From the NCBI RefSeq assembly GCF_051014685.1, contig NW_027478401.1:806001-870000 (forward strand): DNA of 64,000 nt, in the 5' to 3' direction. The stretch comes from Ptiloglossa arizonensis (Eukaryota; Arthropoda; Insecta; Hymenoptera; Colletidae). Below the pieces are notes generated by a model, which did not search any database, was not told the origin of the DNA, and worked only from the letters and a program-made list of their open reading frames with translations. Position numbers and translations under genes: made by a program. Each line of letters begins with the position of its first letter. Position 1 is the first letter of the stretch. This document shows positions 25,272-39,000 of the stretch, piece after piece.

Positions 25272-25366
25272 GTGCAGGGCTCTCGCGCCCGTGTCCTCCC
25301 GTTCCAGGGAAGGGAGGGGGTACTTCACCCTCCCTTCCCTGTTTTCTCCTCGGCGCTCTGGCGCCC

Positions 25367-25399
25367 GACGTCGGAGCAGGGCCACACTGCTCCGACGTC
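25367..25399. other. 13-bp stem hairpin near the element's truncated 5' end
   Basis: GACGTCGGAGCAG at 25367-25379 pairs perfectly with CTGCTCCGACGTC at 25387-25399 around a 7-base loop. Role unknown. Confidence 0.75.
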
Positions 25400-25427
25400 C
25401 CACTCCCGGGGACGTCCCACTCCCGGG
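25394..25427. repeat. 17-bp tandem duplication inside the retroelement
   Basis: GACGTCCCACTCCCGGG occurs twice in a row at 25394-25410 and 25411-25427, next to the truncated 5' end. It may be native to the element or a by-product of 5' joining. Confidence 0.85.
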
Positions 25428-25430
25428 GAG

Positions 25431-25447
25431 TATCTCGCGAACGGATT
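25431..25447. repeat. Target-site duplication, right copy
   Basis: Second copy of TATCTCGCGAACGGATT. The satellite then resumes in register with GTCGAACTCGAG. Confidence 0.9.
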
Positions 25448-28400
25448 GTCGAACTCGAGAAATTACTGTTGCATCTGAAAGCAAAAACTCGCCCGATTAC
25501 AACGGTATGTGTATTTTTGCCCTAGGCCGTAGTAGTTATTGGTTTCGAGTATCAGACTTGCGAAAATTTTGATGGTTTCTCAATTATTCCTTAACTTCAA
25601 ACTCCCATATCTCGCGAACGGATTGACGAACTCGATTATTTCCTGTTGCATCTGAAAGTAGAAAGTCGACCGATTACAATGGTGTGTGTACTTTTCCACC
25701 AGGTCATTCCAGTTTTTCGTTTCTAGCATCTGAATTGCGAGAATTTTGATGGTTTCTCAACCATTCCTTAAATTCAAACTCCCATATCTCGCGAACGAAT
25801 TGACGAACTCGAGAAATTCCTGTTGCATCTGAAAGTAGAGACTCGTCCGATTACAACGGTATGCGTATTTTTCTCCTAGGCCATTCCAGTTATTGGTTTC
25901 GAGTATCAGACTTGCGAAAATTGTGGTGGTTTCTCAACCATTCCTTAACTTCACACTCCCATATCTCTCAAACGGATTGACAAACTCGAGAAATTCCTGT
26001 TGCATCTGAATATAGAAACTCGCCCGATTACAAAGGTATGTTTATTTTTCCCCTAGGCCTTTGTAGTTTTTGGTTTCGAGTATCAGACTTGCGAAAATTT
26101 TGATGGTTTCTCAAGCATTCCTTAACTTCAAACTCCTATATCTCGCGAACGGATTGAAGAACTCGAGAATTTCCTATTGCATCTGAAAGCAAAAACTCGC
26201 CCGATTACAACGGTATGTGTATTTTTGCCCTAGGCCATAGTAGTTATTGGTTTCGAGTATCAGACCTTCGAAAATTTTGATGGTTTCTCAAGCATTCCTT
26301 AATTTCAAACTCCCATATCTCGCGAACGGATTGACGAACTCAATTATTTCCTGTTGCATCTGAAAGTAGAAACTCGACCCATTACAATGGTGTGTGTACT
26401 TTTCCCCTAGGTCATTCCAGTTATTCGTTTCTAGCATCAGAATTGCGAAAATTTTGATGGTATCACATCCAATCCTTATCTTCAAACTCCCATATCTCGC
26501 GAACGGATTGACGAGCTCGAGAAATTCCTGTTGCATCTGAATATAGAAACTCGCCCGATTACAAAGGTATGTGTATTTTTCCCCTAGGCCTTTGTAGTTA
26601 TTGGTTTCGAGTATCAGACTTGCGAAAATTTTGATGGTTTCTCAATTATTCCTTAACTTCAAACTCCCATATCTGGCGAACGGATGGACGAACTCCATTA
26701 TTTCCTGTTGCATCTGAAAGTAGAAAGTCGACCGATTACAATGGTGTGTGTACTTTTTCCCTAGGTCATTCCAGTTATTCGTTTCTAGCATCTGAATTGC
26801 GAGAATTTTGATGGTTTCTCAACCATTCCTTAACTTCAAACTCCCATATCTCGCGAACGCATTGACGAACTCGAGAAATTCCAGTTGCATCTGAAAGTAG
26901 AAACTCGTCCGATTACAACGGTATGCGTATTTTTCCCCTAGGCCAATACAGTTATTGGTTTCGAGTATCAGACTTGCGAAAATTTTGATGGTTTCTCAAG
27001 CATTCCTTAACTTCAAACTACCATATCTCGCGAACGGATTGAAGAACTCGATTATTTCCTGTTGCATCTGAAAGTAGAAACTCGACCGACTACAATGGTG
27101 TGTGTACTTTTCCCCTAGGTCATTCCAGTTATTCGTTTCTAGCATCAGCATTGCGAAAATTTTGATGGCTTCTCAACCATTCCATAACTTCAAACTCCCA
27201 TATCTCGGGAACGGATTGACGAACTCGAGAAATTCCTGTTGGATCTGAAAGTAGAATCTCGCCCCATTACAATGGTGTGTGTACTTTTCCCCTAGGCCAT
27301 TCCAGTTATTGGTTTCGAGTATCAGACTTGCGAAAATTTTGATGGTTTCTCAATTATTCCTTAACTTCAAACACCCATATCTCGCGAACAGTTGACGAAC
27401 TCGATTATTTCCTGTTGCATCTGCAAGAAGAAACTCTCCTGATTACAACGGTATGTGTATTCTCCCCCTAAGCCTTTGTAGTTATTGGTTTCGAGTATCA
27501 GACTTGCGAAAATTTTGATGGCTTCTCAACCATTCTTTAACTTCAAACTCCCCTATCTCTCAAACGGATTGACAAACTCGTGAAATTCCTGTTGCATCTG
27601 AATATAGAAACTCGCCCGATTACAAAGGTATGTGTATTTTTCTCCTAGGCCATTCCAGTTATTGTTTTGGAGTATCAGACTTGCGAAAATTGTGATGGTT
27701 TCTCAACCATTCCTTAACTTCACACTCCCATATCTCTCAAACGGATTGACAAACTCGAGAAATTCCTGTTGCATCTGAATATAGAAACTCGCCCGATTAC
27801 AAAGGTATGTGTATTTTTCCCCTAGGCCTTTGTAGTTTTTGGTTTCGAGTATCAGACTTGCGAAAATTTTGATGGTTTCTCAAGCATTCCTTAACTTCAA
27901 ACTCCCATATCTCGCGAACGGATTGAAGAACTCGAGAATTTCCTATTGCATCTGAAAGCAAAAACTCGCCCGATTACAACGGTATGTGTATTTTTGCCCT
28001 AGGCCATAGTAGTTATTGGTTTCGAGTATCAGACTTGCGAAAACTTTGATGGTTACTTAACCATTCCTTAACTTCAAAATCCCAGATCTCGCAAACGGTT
28101 GACGAACTCGATTATCTCCTGTTGCATCTGAAAGTAGAAACTCGCCCGATTACAAAGGTATGTGTATTTTTCCCCTAGGACATAGTAGATATTGGTTTCG
28201 AGTATCAGACTTCCGAAAATTGTGATGGTCTCACAACAATTCCTTAACTTCAAACTTCCATATCTCGCGAACGGATTGACGAACTCGAGGAATTCCTGTT
28301 GCATCTGAAAGTAGAAAGTCGACCGATTACAATCTTGTGTGTACCTTTTCCCTGGGTCATTCCAGTTATTCATTTCTAGCTTCAGAATTGCGAAAATTTT

Positions 28401-31400
28401 GATGGTTTCTCAACCATCCCTTAACTTCAAACTTCCATATCACGCGAACTGATTGACGAAGTCGAGAAATTCCTGTTGCACTTGAAAGTAGAAACTGGCC
28501 CGATTACAATGGTGTGTGTACTTTTCCCCTGGGCCGTTCCAGTTATTGGTTTCGAGTATCAGACTTGCGAAAATTTTGATGGTTCCTCAACCGTTCCTTA
28601 ACTTCAAACTCCCATATCTCGCGAACGGATTGACGAACTCGAGAAATTCCTGTTGCATCTGAAAGTAGAAACTCGCCCGATTACTAGGGTATGTGTATTT
28701 TCCCCCTAAGCCTTTGTAGTTATTGGTTTCGAGTATCAGACTTGCGAAAATTTTGATGGTTTCTCAAGCATTCCTTAACTTCAAACTCCCATAGCTCGCG
28801 AACGGATTGACGAACTTGATTATTTCCTGTTGCATCTGAAAGTAGAAAGTCGACCGATTACAATGTTGCGTGTACTTTTCCCCTAGGTCATTCCAGTTAT
28901 TCGTTTCTAGCATCAGAATTGCGAAAATTTTGATGGTATCTCAAGCATTCCTTAACTTCAAACTCCCATATCTCGCGGACGGATTGACGAACTTGATTAT
29001 TTCCTGTTGCATCTGAAAGTAGAAAGTCGACCGATTACAATGTTGTGTGTACTTTTCCCCTAGGTCATTCCAGTTATTCGTTTCTAGCATCAGAATTCGC
29101 AAAATTTTGATGGTTTCTCAACTATTCCTTAACTTCAAACTCCCATATCTCGCGAACGGATTGACGAACTCGAGAAATTCCTGTTGCATCTGAAAGAAGA
29201 AACTCGCCCGATTACAAAGGTATGTGTATTTTTCCCCTAGGCCATAGAAGTTATTGGTTTCGAGTATCAGACTTCCGAAAATTGTGATGGTCTCTCAACC
29301 ATTCCTTAACTTCAAACTCCCATATCTCGCGAACGGATTGACGAACTCGAGAAATTCCTGTTGCATCTGAAAGTAGAAACTGGCCCGATTACAAAGGTAT
29401 GCGTATTTTTCCCCTAAGCCTTTGTAGTTATTGGTTTCGAGTATCACACTTGCGAAAATTTTGATTGTTCCTCAACCATTCCTTAACTTCAAACTCCCGT
29501 ATCTCGCGAACGGATTGACGAGCTCGAGAAATTCCTGTTGCATCTGAAAGTAGAAACTCGCCCGATTACATAGGTATGTGTATTTTTCCCCTAGGCCATA
29601 GAAGTTATTGGTTTCGAGTATCAGACTTCCGAAAATTGTGATGGTCTCACAACCATTCCATATATTCAAACTCCGATACCTCGCGAACAGATTGGCGAAC
29701 TCGAGAAATTCCTGTTGCATTTGAAAGTAGAAACTGGCCCGACTACAATGGGGTGTGTACTTTTCCCCTAGGCCCTTCCAGTTATTCGTTTCTAGCATCA
29801 GAATTGCGAAAATTTTGATGGTTTCTCAACTATTCCTTAACTTCAAACTCCCATATCTCGCGAACGGATTGACGAACTCGAGAAATTCCTGTTGCATCTG
29901 AAAGTAGAAAATCGCCCGATTACTAGGGTATGTGTATTTTCCCCCTAAGCCTTTGTAGTTATTGGTTTCGAGTATCAGACTTGCGACAATTTTGATGGTT
30001 TCTCAACCGTTCCTTAACTTCAAACTCCCATATCTCGCGAACGGATTGACGAACTCGAGAAATTCCTATTACATCTGAAAGTAGAAACTCGCCTCATTAC
30101 AATGGTGTGTGTGCTTTTCCCCTAGACCATTCCAGTTATTCGTTTCTAGCATCAGAATTGCGAAAATTTTGATGGTTTCTCAACCATTCCTTAACTTCAA
30201 ACTCCCATATCTCGCGAACGGATTGACGAACTCGAGAAATTCCTATTGCATCTGAAAGTAGAATCTCGCCCGATTACAAAGGTATGTGCATTATTCCCCT
30301 AGGCCGTGGTAGTTATTCGTTTCTAGCATCAGAATTGCGAAAATTTTGATGGTTTCTCAACCATTCCTTAACTTCAAACACCGATACCTCGCGAACGGAT
30401 TGGTGAACTCGAGAAATTCCTGTTGCATTTGAAAGTAGAAACTCGCACGATTACAACGGTATGTGTATTTTCACCCTAAGCCTTTGTAGTTATTCGTTTC
30501 GAGTATCAGACTTGCGACAATTTTGATGGTTTCTCAACCGCTCCTTAATTTCAAACTCCCATATCTCGCGAACGCATTGACGAACTCGAGAAATTCCTGT
30601 TGCAACTGAAAGTAGAAACTCGCCCGATAACAACGGTATGTGTATTTCTCCCCTACGCCATTCCAGTTATTGGTTTCTAGTATCAGAGCAGCGAAAGTTT
30701 TGTTGGTTTCACAACATTTCCATAACTTCAAACTCCCATATCTCGCGAACGGATTGACGAACTTGAGAAATTCCTGACGCATCTGAAAGCAGAAGCCTGC
30801 CCGATTACAAAGGTATGTGCATTTTTGCCTTAGACCATGGTAGTTATTGGTTTCGAGTATAAGACATGCGAAAATTTTGATGGTTTCTCAACCATTCCAT
30901 AACTTCAAACTCCCATATATCGCGAACGGTTTGACGAACTGGAGAAATTCCTGTTGCATCTGAAAGTAGAAACCCGCCCGATTACAACGGTATGTGTATT
31001 TTTGCCTTAGGCCATAGTAGTTATTGGTCTCGAGTATCAGACTTGCGAAAATTTTGATGGGTTCTCAACCATTCCTTAACCTCAAACTCCCATATCTCGC
31101 GAACGGATTGACGAACTCGAGAAATTCCTGTTCCATCTGAACGCAGACACTGGACCGTTTACAACGGTATGTGTATTTTTACCCTAGGCCATAGTAGTTA
31201 TTGGTTTCGAGTATCAGACTTGCGAAAATTTTGATGGTTTCTCAACCATTCCATAACTTCAAACTTCCATATCTCGCGAACGGAATGACGAACTCGAGAA
31301 ATACCTGTTGCATCTGAAAGCAGAAGCTAGCCCGATTACAAAGGTATGTGCATTTTTGCCCTAGGCCATAGTAGTTATTGGTTTCGAGTATCAGACTTGC

Positions 31401-34400
31401 GAAAATTTTGATGGTTTCTCAACCATTCCTTACTTTCAAACTCGCATATCTCGCGAACGGATTGACGAACTCGAGAAATTCCAGTTGGATCTGAAAGTAG
31501 AAGATCGCCCAATTACAACGGTATGCGTATTTTCGCCTTAGACCATGGTAGTTATTGGTTTCGCGTATCAGACTTGCGACAATTTTGATGGTTTCTCAAC
31601 CGTTCCTTAATTTCAAACTCCCATATCTCGCGAACGCATTGACGAACTCGAGAAATTCCTGTTGCAACTGAAAGTAGAAACTCGCCCGATAACAACGGTA
31701 TGTGTATTTCTCCCCTGCGCCATTCCAGTTACTGGTTTCTAGTATCAGAGCAGCGAAAGTTTTGGTGGTTTCACAACAGTTCCATAACTTCAAACTCCCA
31801 TATCTCGCGAACGGATTGACGGACTCGAGAAATCCCTGTTGCATCTGAAAGTAGAAACCCGCCCGATTACAACGGTATGTGTATTTTTACCCTAGGCCAT
31901 AGTAGTTATTGGTTTCGAGTATCAGACTTGCGAAAATTTTGATGGTTTCTCAACCATTCCTTAACTTCAGACTCCCATACCTCGCGAACGGATTGACGAA
32001 CTCGAGAATTTCCTGTTGCATGTGAAAGTTGAAACTCGCCCGATTACAACGGTATGTGTATTTTTGCTCTAGACCATAGTAGTTATTTGTTTCGAGTATC
32101 AGACTTGCGAAAACTTTGATGGTTTCTCAACCATTCCTTAACTTCAAACTCCCATATCTCGCGAACGGATTGACGAACTCGTGAAATTCCTGTTGCATCT
32201 GAAAATAGAAACTCGCCCGATTACAATGGTGTGTGTTCTGTTCCCCTAGGCCATTCCAGTTATTCGGTTCGAGTATCAGACTTGCGAAAATTATGATGGT
32301 TTCTCAACCATTCCTTACTTTCAAACTCGCATATCTCGCGAACGGATTGACGGACTCGAGAAATTCCTGTTGCATCTGAAAGTAGAAACCCGCCCGATTA
32401 CAACGGTATGTGTATATGTGCCCTAGGCCATAGTAGTTATTGGTTTCGAGTATTAGACTTGCGAAAATTTTGATGGGTTCTCAACCATTCCTTAACCTCG
32501 AACTCAAATATCTCGCGAACGGATTGACAAACTCGAGAAATTCCTGTTGCATCTGAACGCAGAAACTCGACCGTTTACAACGGTATGTGTATTTTTACCC
32601 TAGGCCATAGTAGTTATAGGTTTCGAGTATCAGACTTGCGAAAATTTTGATGGTTTCTCAACCATTCCATAACTTCAAACTCCCGTATCTCGCGAACGGA
32701 TTGACGAACTCGAGAAACCCTGTTGCATCTGAAAGCAGAAACTCGCCCGTTTACAACGGTATGTGTATTTTTGCCCTAGGCCATAGAAGTTATTGGTTTC
32801 TAGTATCAGACTTGCGAAGATTTTGATGGTTTCTCAACCATTCCATAACTTCAAACTCCCATATATCGCGAACGGATTGACGAACTCGAAAAATTCCTGT
32901 TGCATCTGAAAGTAGAAACTCACCCGATTACAATGGTGTGTGTACTTTAGAATCTAGGCCATTGTAGTCATTGGTTTCGAGTATCAGACCAGCGAAAATT
33001 TTGGTGGTTTCTCAACCATTCCTTAATTTCAAACTCCCATATATCGCGAACGGATTGACGAACTCGAGAAATTCCTGTTGCAACTGAAACTAGAAACTCG
33101 CCCGATAACAACGGTATGTGTATTTCTCCCCTACGCCATTCCAGTTATTGGTTTCTAGTATCAGAGCAGCGAAAGTTTTGGTGGTTTCACAACAGTTCCA
33201 TAACTTCAAACTCGCATATCTCTAGAACGGATTGACGAACTCGAGAAATTCCTGTTGCATCTGAAAGTAGAAACCCGCCCGATTACAACGGTATGTGTAT
33301 TTTTGCCTTAGGCCATAGTAGTTATTGGTCTCGAGTATCAGACTTGCGAAAATTTTGATGTGTTCTCAACCATTCCTTAACCTCAAACTCCCATATCTCG
33401 CGAACGGATTGACGAACTCGAGAAATTCCTGTTCCATCTGAACGCAGACACTCGACCGTTTACAACGGTATGTGTATTTTTACCCTAGGCCATAGTAGTT
33501 ATTGGTTTCGAGTATCAGACTTGCGAAAATTTTGATGGTTTCTCAACCATTCCATAACTTCAAACTCCCATATCTCGCGAACGGATTGACGAACTCGAGA
33601 AATTCCTGTTGCATCTGAAAGTAGTAACCTGCCAGATTACAATGGTGCGTGTACTTTTCCCCAAGGCCATTCCAGTTATTGGTTTCTAGTATCAGAATTG
33701 CGAAAATTTTGATGGTTTCTCAACCATTCCATAACTTCAAACTCCCATATATCGCGAACGGAATGACGAACTCGAGAAATACCTGTTGCATCTAAAAAGC
33801 AGAAGCTAGCCCGATTACAAAGGTATGTGCATTTTTGCCCTAGGCCATAGTAGTTATTGGTTTCGAGTATCAGACTTCCGAAAATTTTGATGGTTTCTCA
33901 ACCATTCCTTACTTTCAAACTCGCATATCTCGCGAACGGATTGACGAACTCGAGTAATTCCTGTCGAATCTGAAAGCAGAAACTCGCCCGATTACAACGG
34001 CATGTGTCTTTTTCCCCTCGGTCATTCCAGTCATTGGTTTCGAGTATCAGATTTGCGAAAATTTTGATGGTTTCTCAACCATTCCTTAATTTCAAACTCC
34101 CATATCTCGCGAACGGATTGACGAACTCAGGAAATTCCTGTTGCATCTGAAAGCAGAAACTCGCCCGATTACAACGGTATGTGTATTTTTGCCCTAGGGC
34201 ACAGTAGTCACTGATTTCGAGTATCAGACTCGCGAAAATTTTTATGGTTTCTCAACCATTCCTTAACCTCAAATTCCCATATCTCGCGAACGGATTGAGG
34301 AAATCGAGAAATTCCTGTTGCAGCTGAAAATAGAAACTCGCCCGATTACATCGGTATGTGTATTTTTCCCCTTGGCCATTGTAGTTATTTGTTTCGAGTA

Positions 34401-35730
34401 TCAGACTTGCAAAAATTTTGATGGCTTCTCAACCATTCCTTAATTTCAAACTCGCATATATCGCGAACGGATTGACGAACTCGAGAAATTCCTGTTGCAT
34501 CTGAAAGCAGAAGCTCGCCCGATTACAACGGTATGTGAATTTTTGCCCTAGGCCATTGTAGTTATTGGTTTCGAGTATAAGACATGCGAAAATTTTAATG
34601 GACTTTCAACCATTCCTTAAATTCAAACTCCCATATCTCGCGAAACGGTTGAAGAACTCGCGAAATTCCTGTTGCATCCGAAAGTTGAAACTCGCCCGAT
34701 TACAACGGTACGTGTATTTTTGCCCTAGACCATAGTAGTTAATGGCTTCGAGTATCAGATTCCGAAAATTTTTGTGGTTTCTCAACCATTCCTTAACTTC
34801 ATACTCTCATATCTCGCGAACGGATTGACGAACTCGAGGAATTCCTGTTGCATCTGAAAGTAGAAACTCGCCCGATTATAATGGTTTGTGTGCTTTTCCC
34901 CTAGGCCATTCCAGTTATAGGTTTCGAGTATCAGACCAGCGAAAATTTTGATGGTTTCTCAACCATTCCTTAACTTCAAACTCCCATATCTCGCGAACGG
35001 ATTGACGAACTCGAGAAATTCCTGTTGCATATGAAAGTAGAAACTCGCCCGATTATCATGGTGTTTGTACTTTTCCAATAGGCCATTCCAGTTATAGGTT
35101 GCGAGCATCAGACTTGCGAAAATCTTGATCGTTTCTCAACCATTCCTTAACTTCAAACTCCCATATCTCGCGAACGGATTGAAGAACTCGAGAAATTCCT
35201 GTTGCATCTGAAAGTAGAAACTCGCCCGATTATAATGGTTTGTGTGCTTTTCCCCTAGGCCATTCCAGTTATAGGTTTCGAGTATCAGACAAGCGAAAAT
35301 TTTGATGGTTTCTCAACCATTCCTTAACTTCAAACTCCCATATCTCTCGTACGGATTGACGAACTCGAGATATTCCTGTTGCATCTGAAAGCAGAAACTC
35401 GCCCGATTACAATGGTATGTGTATTTTCCCCCTAGGCCATTGTAGTTATTGGTTTCGAGTATCAGTCTTGCGAAAATTTTGATGGTTTCTCAACCATTCC
35501 TTAACTTCAAACTCCAATATCTCGCGAACTGATCGACGATATCGAGAAATTCCTGTTGCATTTGAAAGCAGCAACTCACCCGATTACAACGGTATGTGTA
35601 TTTTTGCCCTAGGCAATAGTATTTATTGTTTTCGAGTATCAGACCTGCGAAAATTTTGATGGTTTCTCAACCATTCCTTAACGTCAAACTCCCATATCTC
35701 GCGAACGGATTGACGAACTCGAGATATTCT

Positions 35731-36084
35731 TGTTGCATCTGAAAGCAGAAGCTCGCCCGATTACAATGGTGTGTGTAATATTCCCCTAGGCCATTCCAGT
35801 TACTGGTTTCGAGTATCAGACTTGCGAAAATTTTGATGGTTTCTCAACCATTCCTTAATTTCAAGCTCGCATATCTCGCGAACGAATTGACGAACTCGAG
35901 CAATTCCTGTTGCATCTGAAAGCAGAAGCTCGCCCGATTACAATGGTGTGTGTAATATTCCCCTAGGCCATTCCAGTTACTGGTTTCGAGTATCAGACTT
36001 GCGAAAATTTTGATGGTTTCTCAACCATTCCTTAATTTCAAGCTCGCATATCTCGCGAACGAATTGACGAACTCGAGCAATTCC
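35731..36084. repeat. Perfect tandem duplication of one 177-bp monomer
   Basis: 35731-35907 and 35908-36084 appear identical, sharing rare variants such as GTGTGTAATATTCCCC and GAGCAATTCCTG. Neighbouring monomers differ at many sites, so this is a recent single-unit duplication. Confidence 0.85.
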
Positions 36085-39000
36085 TGTTGCATCTGAAAGC
36101 GGAAACTCGCCCGATTACAACGGTATGGGTATTTTTGCCCTACACCATAGTAGTTATTGTTTTCGAGTATCAGATTCCGAAAATTGTGATGGTTCCTCAA
36201 CCATTCCTTAATTTCAAACTCCCATATCTCGCGAACGGATTGACGAACTCGCGAAATTCCTGTTGTATCAGAAAGTAGAAACTCGCCCGATTACAAGGGT
36301 ATGTGTATTTCCCCCCTAGGCCATTGTAGTTATTGGTTTCGAGTATCAGTCTTGCGAAAATTTTGATGGTTTCTCAACCATTCCTTAACTTCAAACTCCA
36401 ATATCTCGCGAACGGATTGACGAACTCGAGATATTTCTGTTGCATCTGAAAGCAGAAACTCGCCCGATTACAATGGTATGTGTATTTTTCCCCTAGATCT
36501 TTGTAGTTATTGGTTTCGAGTACCAGACTTGCGAAGATTTTGATGCTTTCTCAACCTCTCCTTAACTTCAAACTCCCATATCTCGCGAACAGATTGACGT
36601 ACTCGAGAAATTCCTGTTTCATCTGAAAGTAGAAACTCGCCCGATTACAATGGTGTGTGTGCTTTACCCCTAGACCATTCCAGTTATAGGTTTCGAGTAT
36701 CAGACCAGCGAAAATTTTGACGGTTTCTCAACCATTACTTATCTTCGAACTCCCATATCTCACGAACGGATTGACGAACTCGACATATTCCTGTTGCATC
36801 TGAATGCAGAAACTCGCCCGATTGCAACGGTATGTGTTCTTTTCCCCTAGGCCATTCCAGTTATTCGTTTCTAGCATCAGAATTGCGAAAATTTTGATGG
36901 TTTCTCAACCGTCTCTTAACTCCAAGGTCCCATATCTCGCGAACGGATTGACGAAATCGAGAAATACTTGTTGCATCTGAAAGTAGAAACTCGCCCGATT
37001 ACAATGGTCTGTGTACTTTTCCCCTAGGCCATTCCAGTTATAGGTTGCGAGAATCAGACTTGCGAAAATATTGATGGTTTCTGAACCATTCCTTAACTTC
37101 AAACTCCCATATCTCGCGAACGGATTGACGAACTCGAGAAATTCCTGTTGCATCTGAAAGTAGAAGCTCTCCCGATTACAAGGGTATGTGTATTTCCCCC
37201 CTAGGCCATTGTAGTTATTGGTTTCGAGTATCAGTCTTGCGAAAATTTTGATGGTTTCTCAACCATTCCTTAACTTCAAACTCCAATATCTCGCGAACGG
37301 ATTGACGAACTCGAGATATTTCTGTTGCATCTGAAAGCAGAAACTCGCCCGATTACAATGGTATGTGTATTTTTCCCCTAGATCTTTGTAGTTATTGGTT
37401 TCGAGTATCAGACTTGCGAAGATTTTGATGCTTTCTCAACCTCTCCTTAACTTCAAACTCCCATATCTCGCGAACAGATTGACGTACTCGAGAAATTCCT
37501 GTTTCATCTGAAAGTAGAAACTCGCCCGATTACAATGGTGTGTGTGCTTTACCCCTAGACCATTCCAGTTATAGGTTTCGAGTATCAGACCAGCGAAAAT
37601 TCTGACGGTTTCTCAACCATTACTTAACTTCGAACTCCCATATCTCACGAACGGATTGACGAACTCGAGATATTCCTGTTGCATCTGAATGCAGAAACTC
37701 GCCCGATTGCAACGGTATGTGTTCTTTTCCCCTAGGCCATTCCAGTTATTCGTTTCTAGCATCAGAATTGCGAAAATTTTGATGGTTTCTCAACCGTCTC
37801 TTAACTCCAAGCTCCCATATCTCGCGAACGGATTGACGAAATCGAGAAATTCCTGTTGCATCTGCAAGTAGAAACTCGCCTGATTACAATGGTATGTGTA
37901 CTTTTCCCCTAGGCCATTCCAGTTATAGGTTTCGAATATCAGACTTGCAAAAATTTTGATGGTTTCTCAATCATTCCTTAACTTCTAACTCCCATGTCTC
38001 GCGAACGGATTGACGAACTCGAGAAATTCCTGTTGCATCTGAAAGTAGAAATTCGCCCGATTACGATGGTGTGTGTGCTTTTCCCCTAGCCCATTCCAGT
38101 TATAGGTTTCGAGTATCAGACCAGCGAAAATTTTGATGGTTGCTCAACCATTCCTTAACTTCAAACTCCCATATCTCGCGAGCGGATTGACGAACTCGAG
38201 GAATTCCTGTTGCATCTGAAAGTAGAAACTCGAACGATTACAATGGTGTGTGTTCTTTTCCCCTAGGCCATTCCAGTTATTGGTTTCGAGTATCAGAATT
38301 GCGAAAATTTTGATGGTTTTTCAACCATTCCTTAACTACAAACTACCATATCTCGCGATCGGATTGACGAACTCGAGAAATTCCTGTTGCATCTGAAAGC
38401 AGAAACTCGCCCGATTACAATGGTGTGTGTACTTTTCCCCTAGGCCATTGTAGTTATTGGTTTCGAGTACCAGACTTGCGAAAATTTTGATGGATCCTCA
38501 ACAATTCCTTAATTTCAAACTCCCATATCTCGCGAACGGATTGACGAACTCGAAAAATTCCTGTTGCATCTGAAAGCATATACTAGCCCGATTACAACGG
38601 TCTGTGTATTTTTTCCCTAGGCCATTGTAGTTATTGGTTTCGAGTATCAGCCTTGCGAAAATTTTGATGGTTTCTCAATCATTCCTTAACTTCGAACTCC
38701 CATATCTCGCGAACAGGTTGATGAACTCGAGAAATTCCTGTTGCATCTGAAAGTAGAAACTCGCCCGATTACAATGGTGTGTGTGCTTTTCCCCTAGGCC
38801 ATTCCAGTTATAGGTTTCGAGTATCAGACTTGCGAAAATATTGATGGTTTCTGAACCATTCCTTAACTTCAAACTCCCATATCTCGCGAACGGATTGACG
38901 AACTCGAGAAATTCCTGTTGCATCTGAAAGTAGAAACTCACCCGATTACAATGGTGTGTGTACTTTAGACGCTAGGCCATTGTAGTCATTGGTTTCGAGT

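Larger units (their letters stand above)
25058..25430 (-). mobile_element. 5'-truncated non-LTR (LINE-type) retrotransposon 3' end
   Basis: A 373-bp GC-rich block interrupts the AT-moderate satellite. On the - strand it ends in GTTAATAAA followed directly by an A-tail (19 T on the + strand at 25058-25076, 21 with the flanking TT). It is bounded by a perfect 17-bp target-site duplication. These are hallmarks of target-primed reverse transcription. Only 3' untranslated sequence seems present; I recognise no reverse transcriptase or endonuclease motif, so the copy is 5'-truncated and immobile on its own. The GC-rich tail with GGTTTTAGTGGGTAGGT and CCCACGTTAATAAA recalls R1-type elements of insects, but that is from memory and low confidence. 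A SINE using the same tail is possible. The perfect duplication and long tail imply recent insertion. Confidence 0.88.

Noticed and set aside
25218..25484. Possible C-terminal coding remnant in the retroelement
   Set aside because: The frame runs through the target-site duplication into satellite and shows no reverse transcriptase, RNase H or zinc-knuckle motif.
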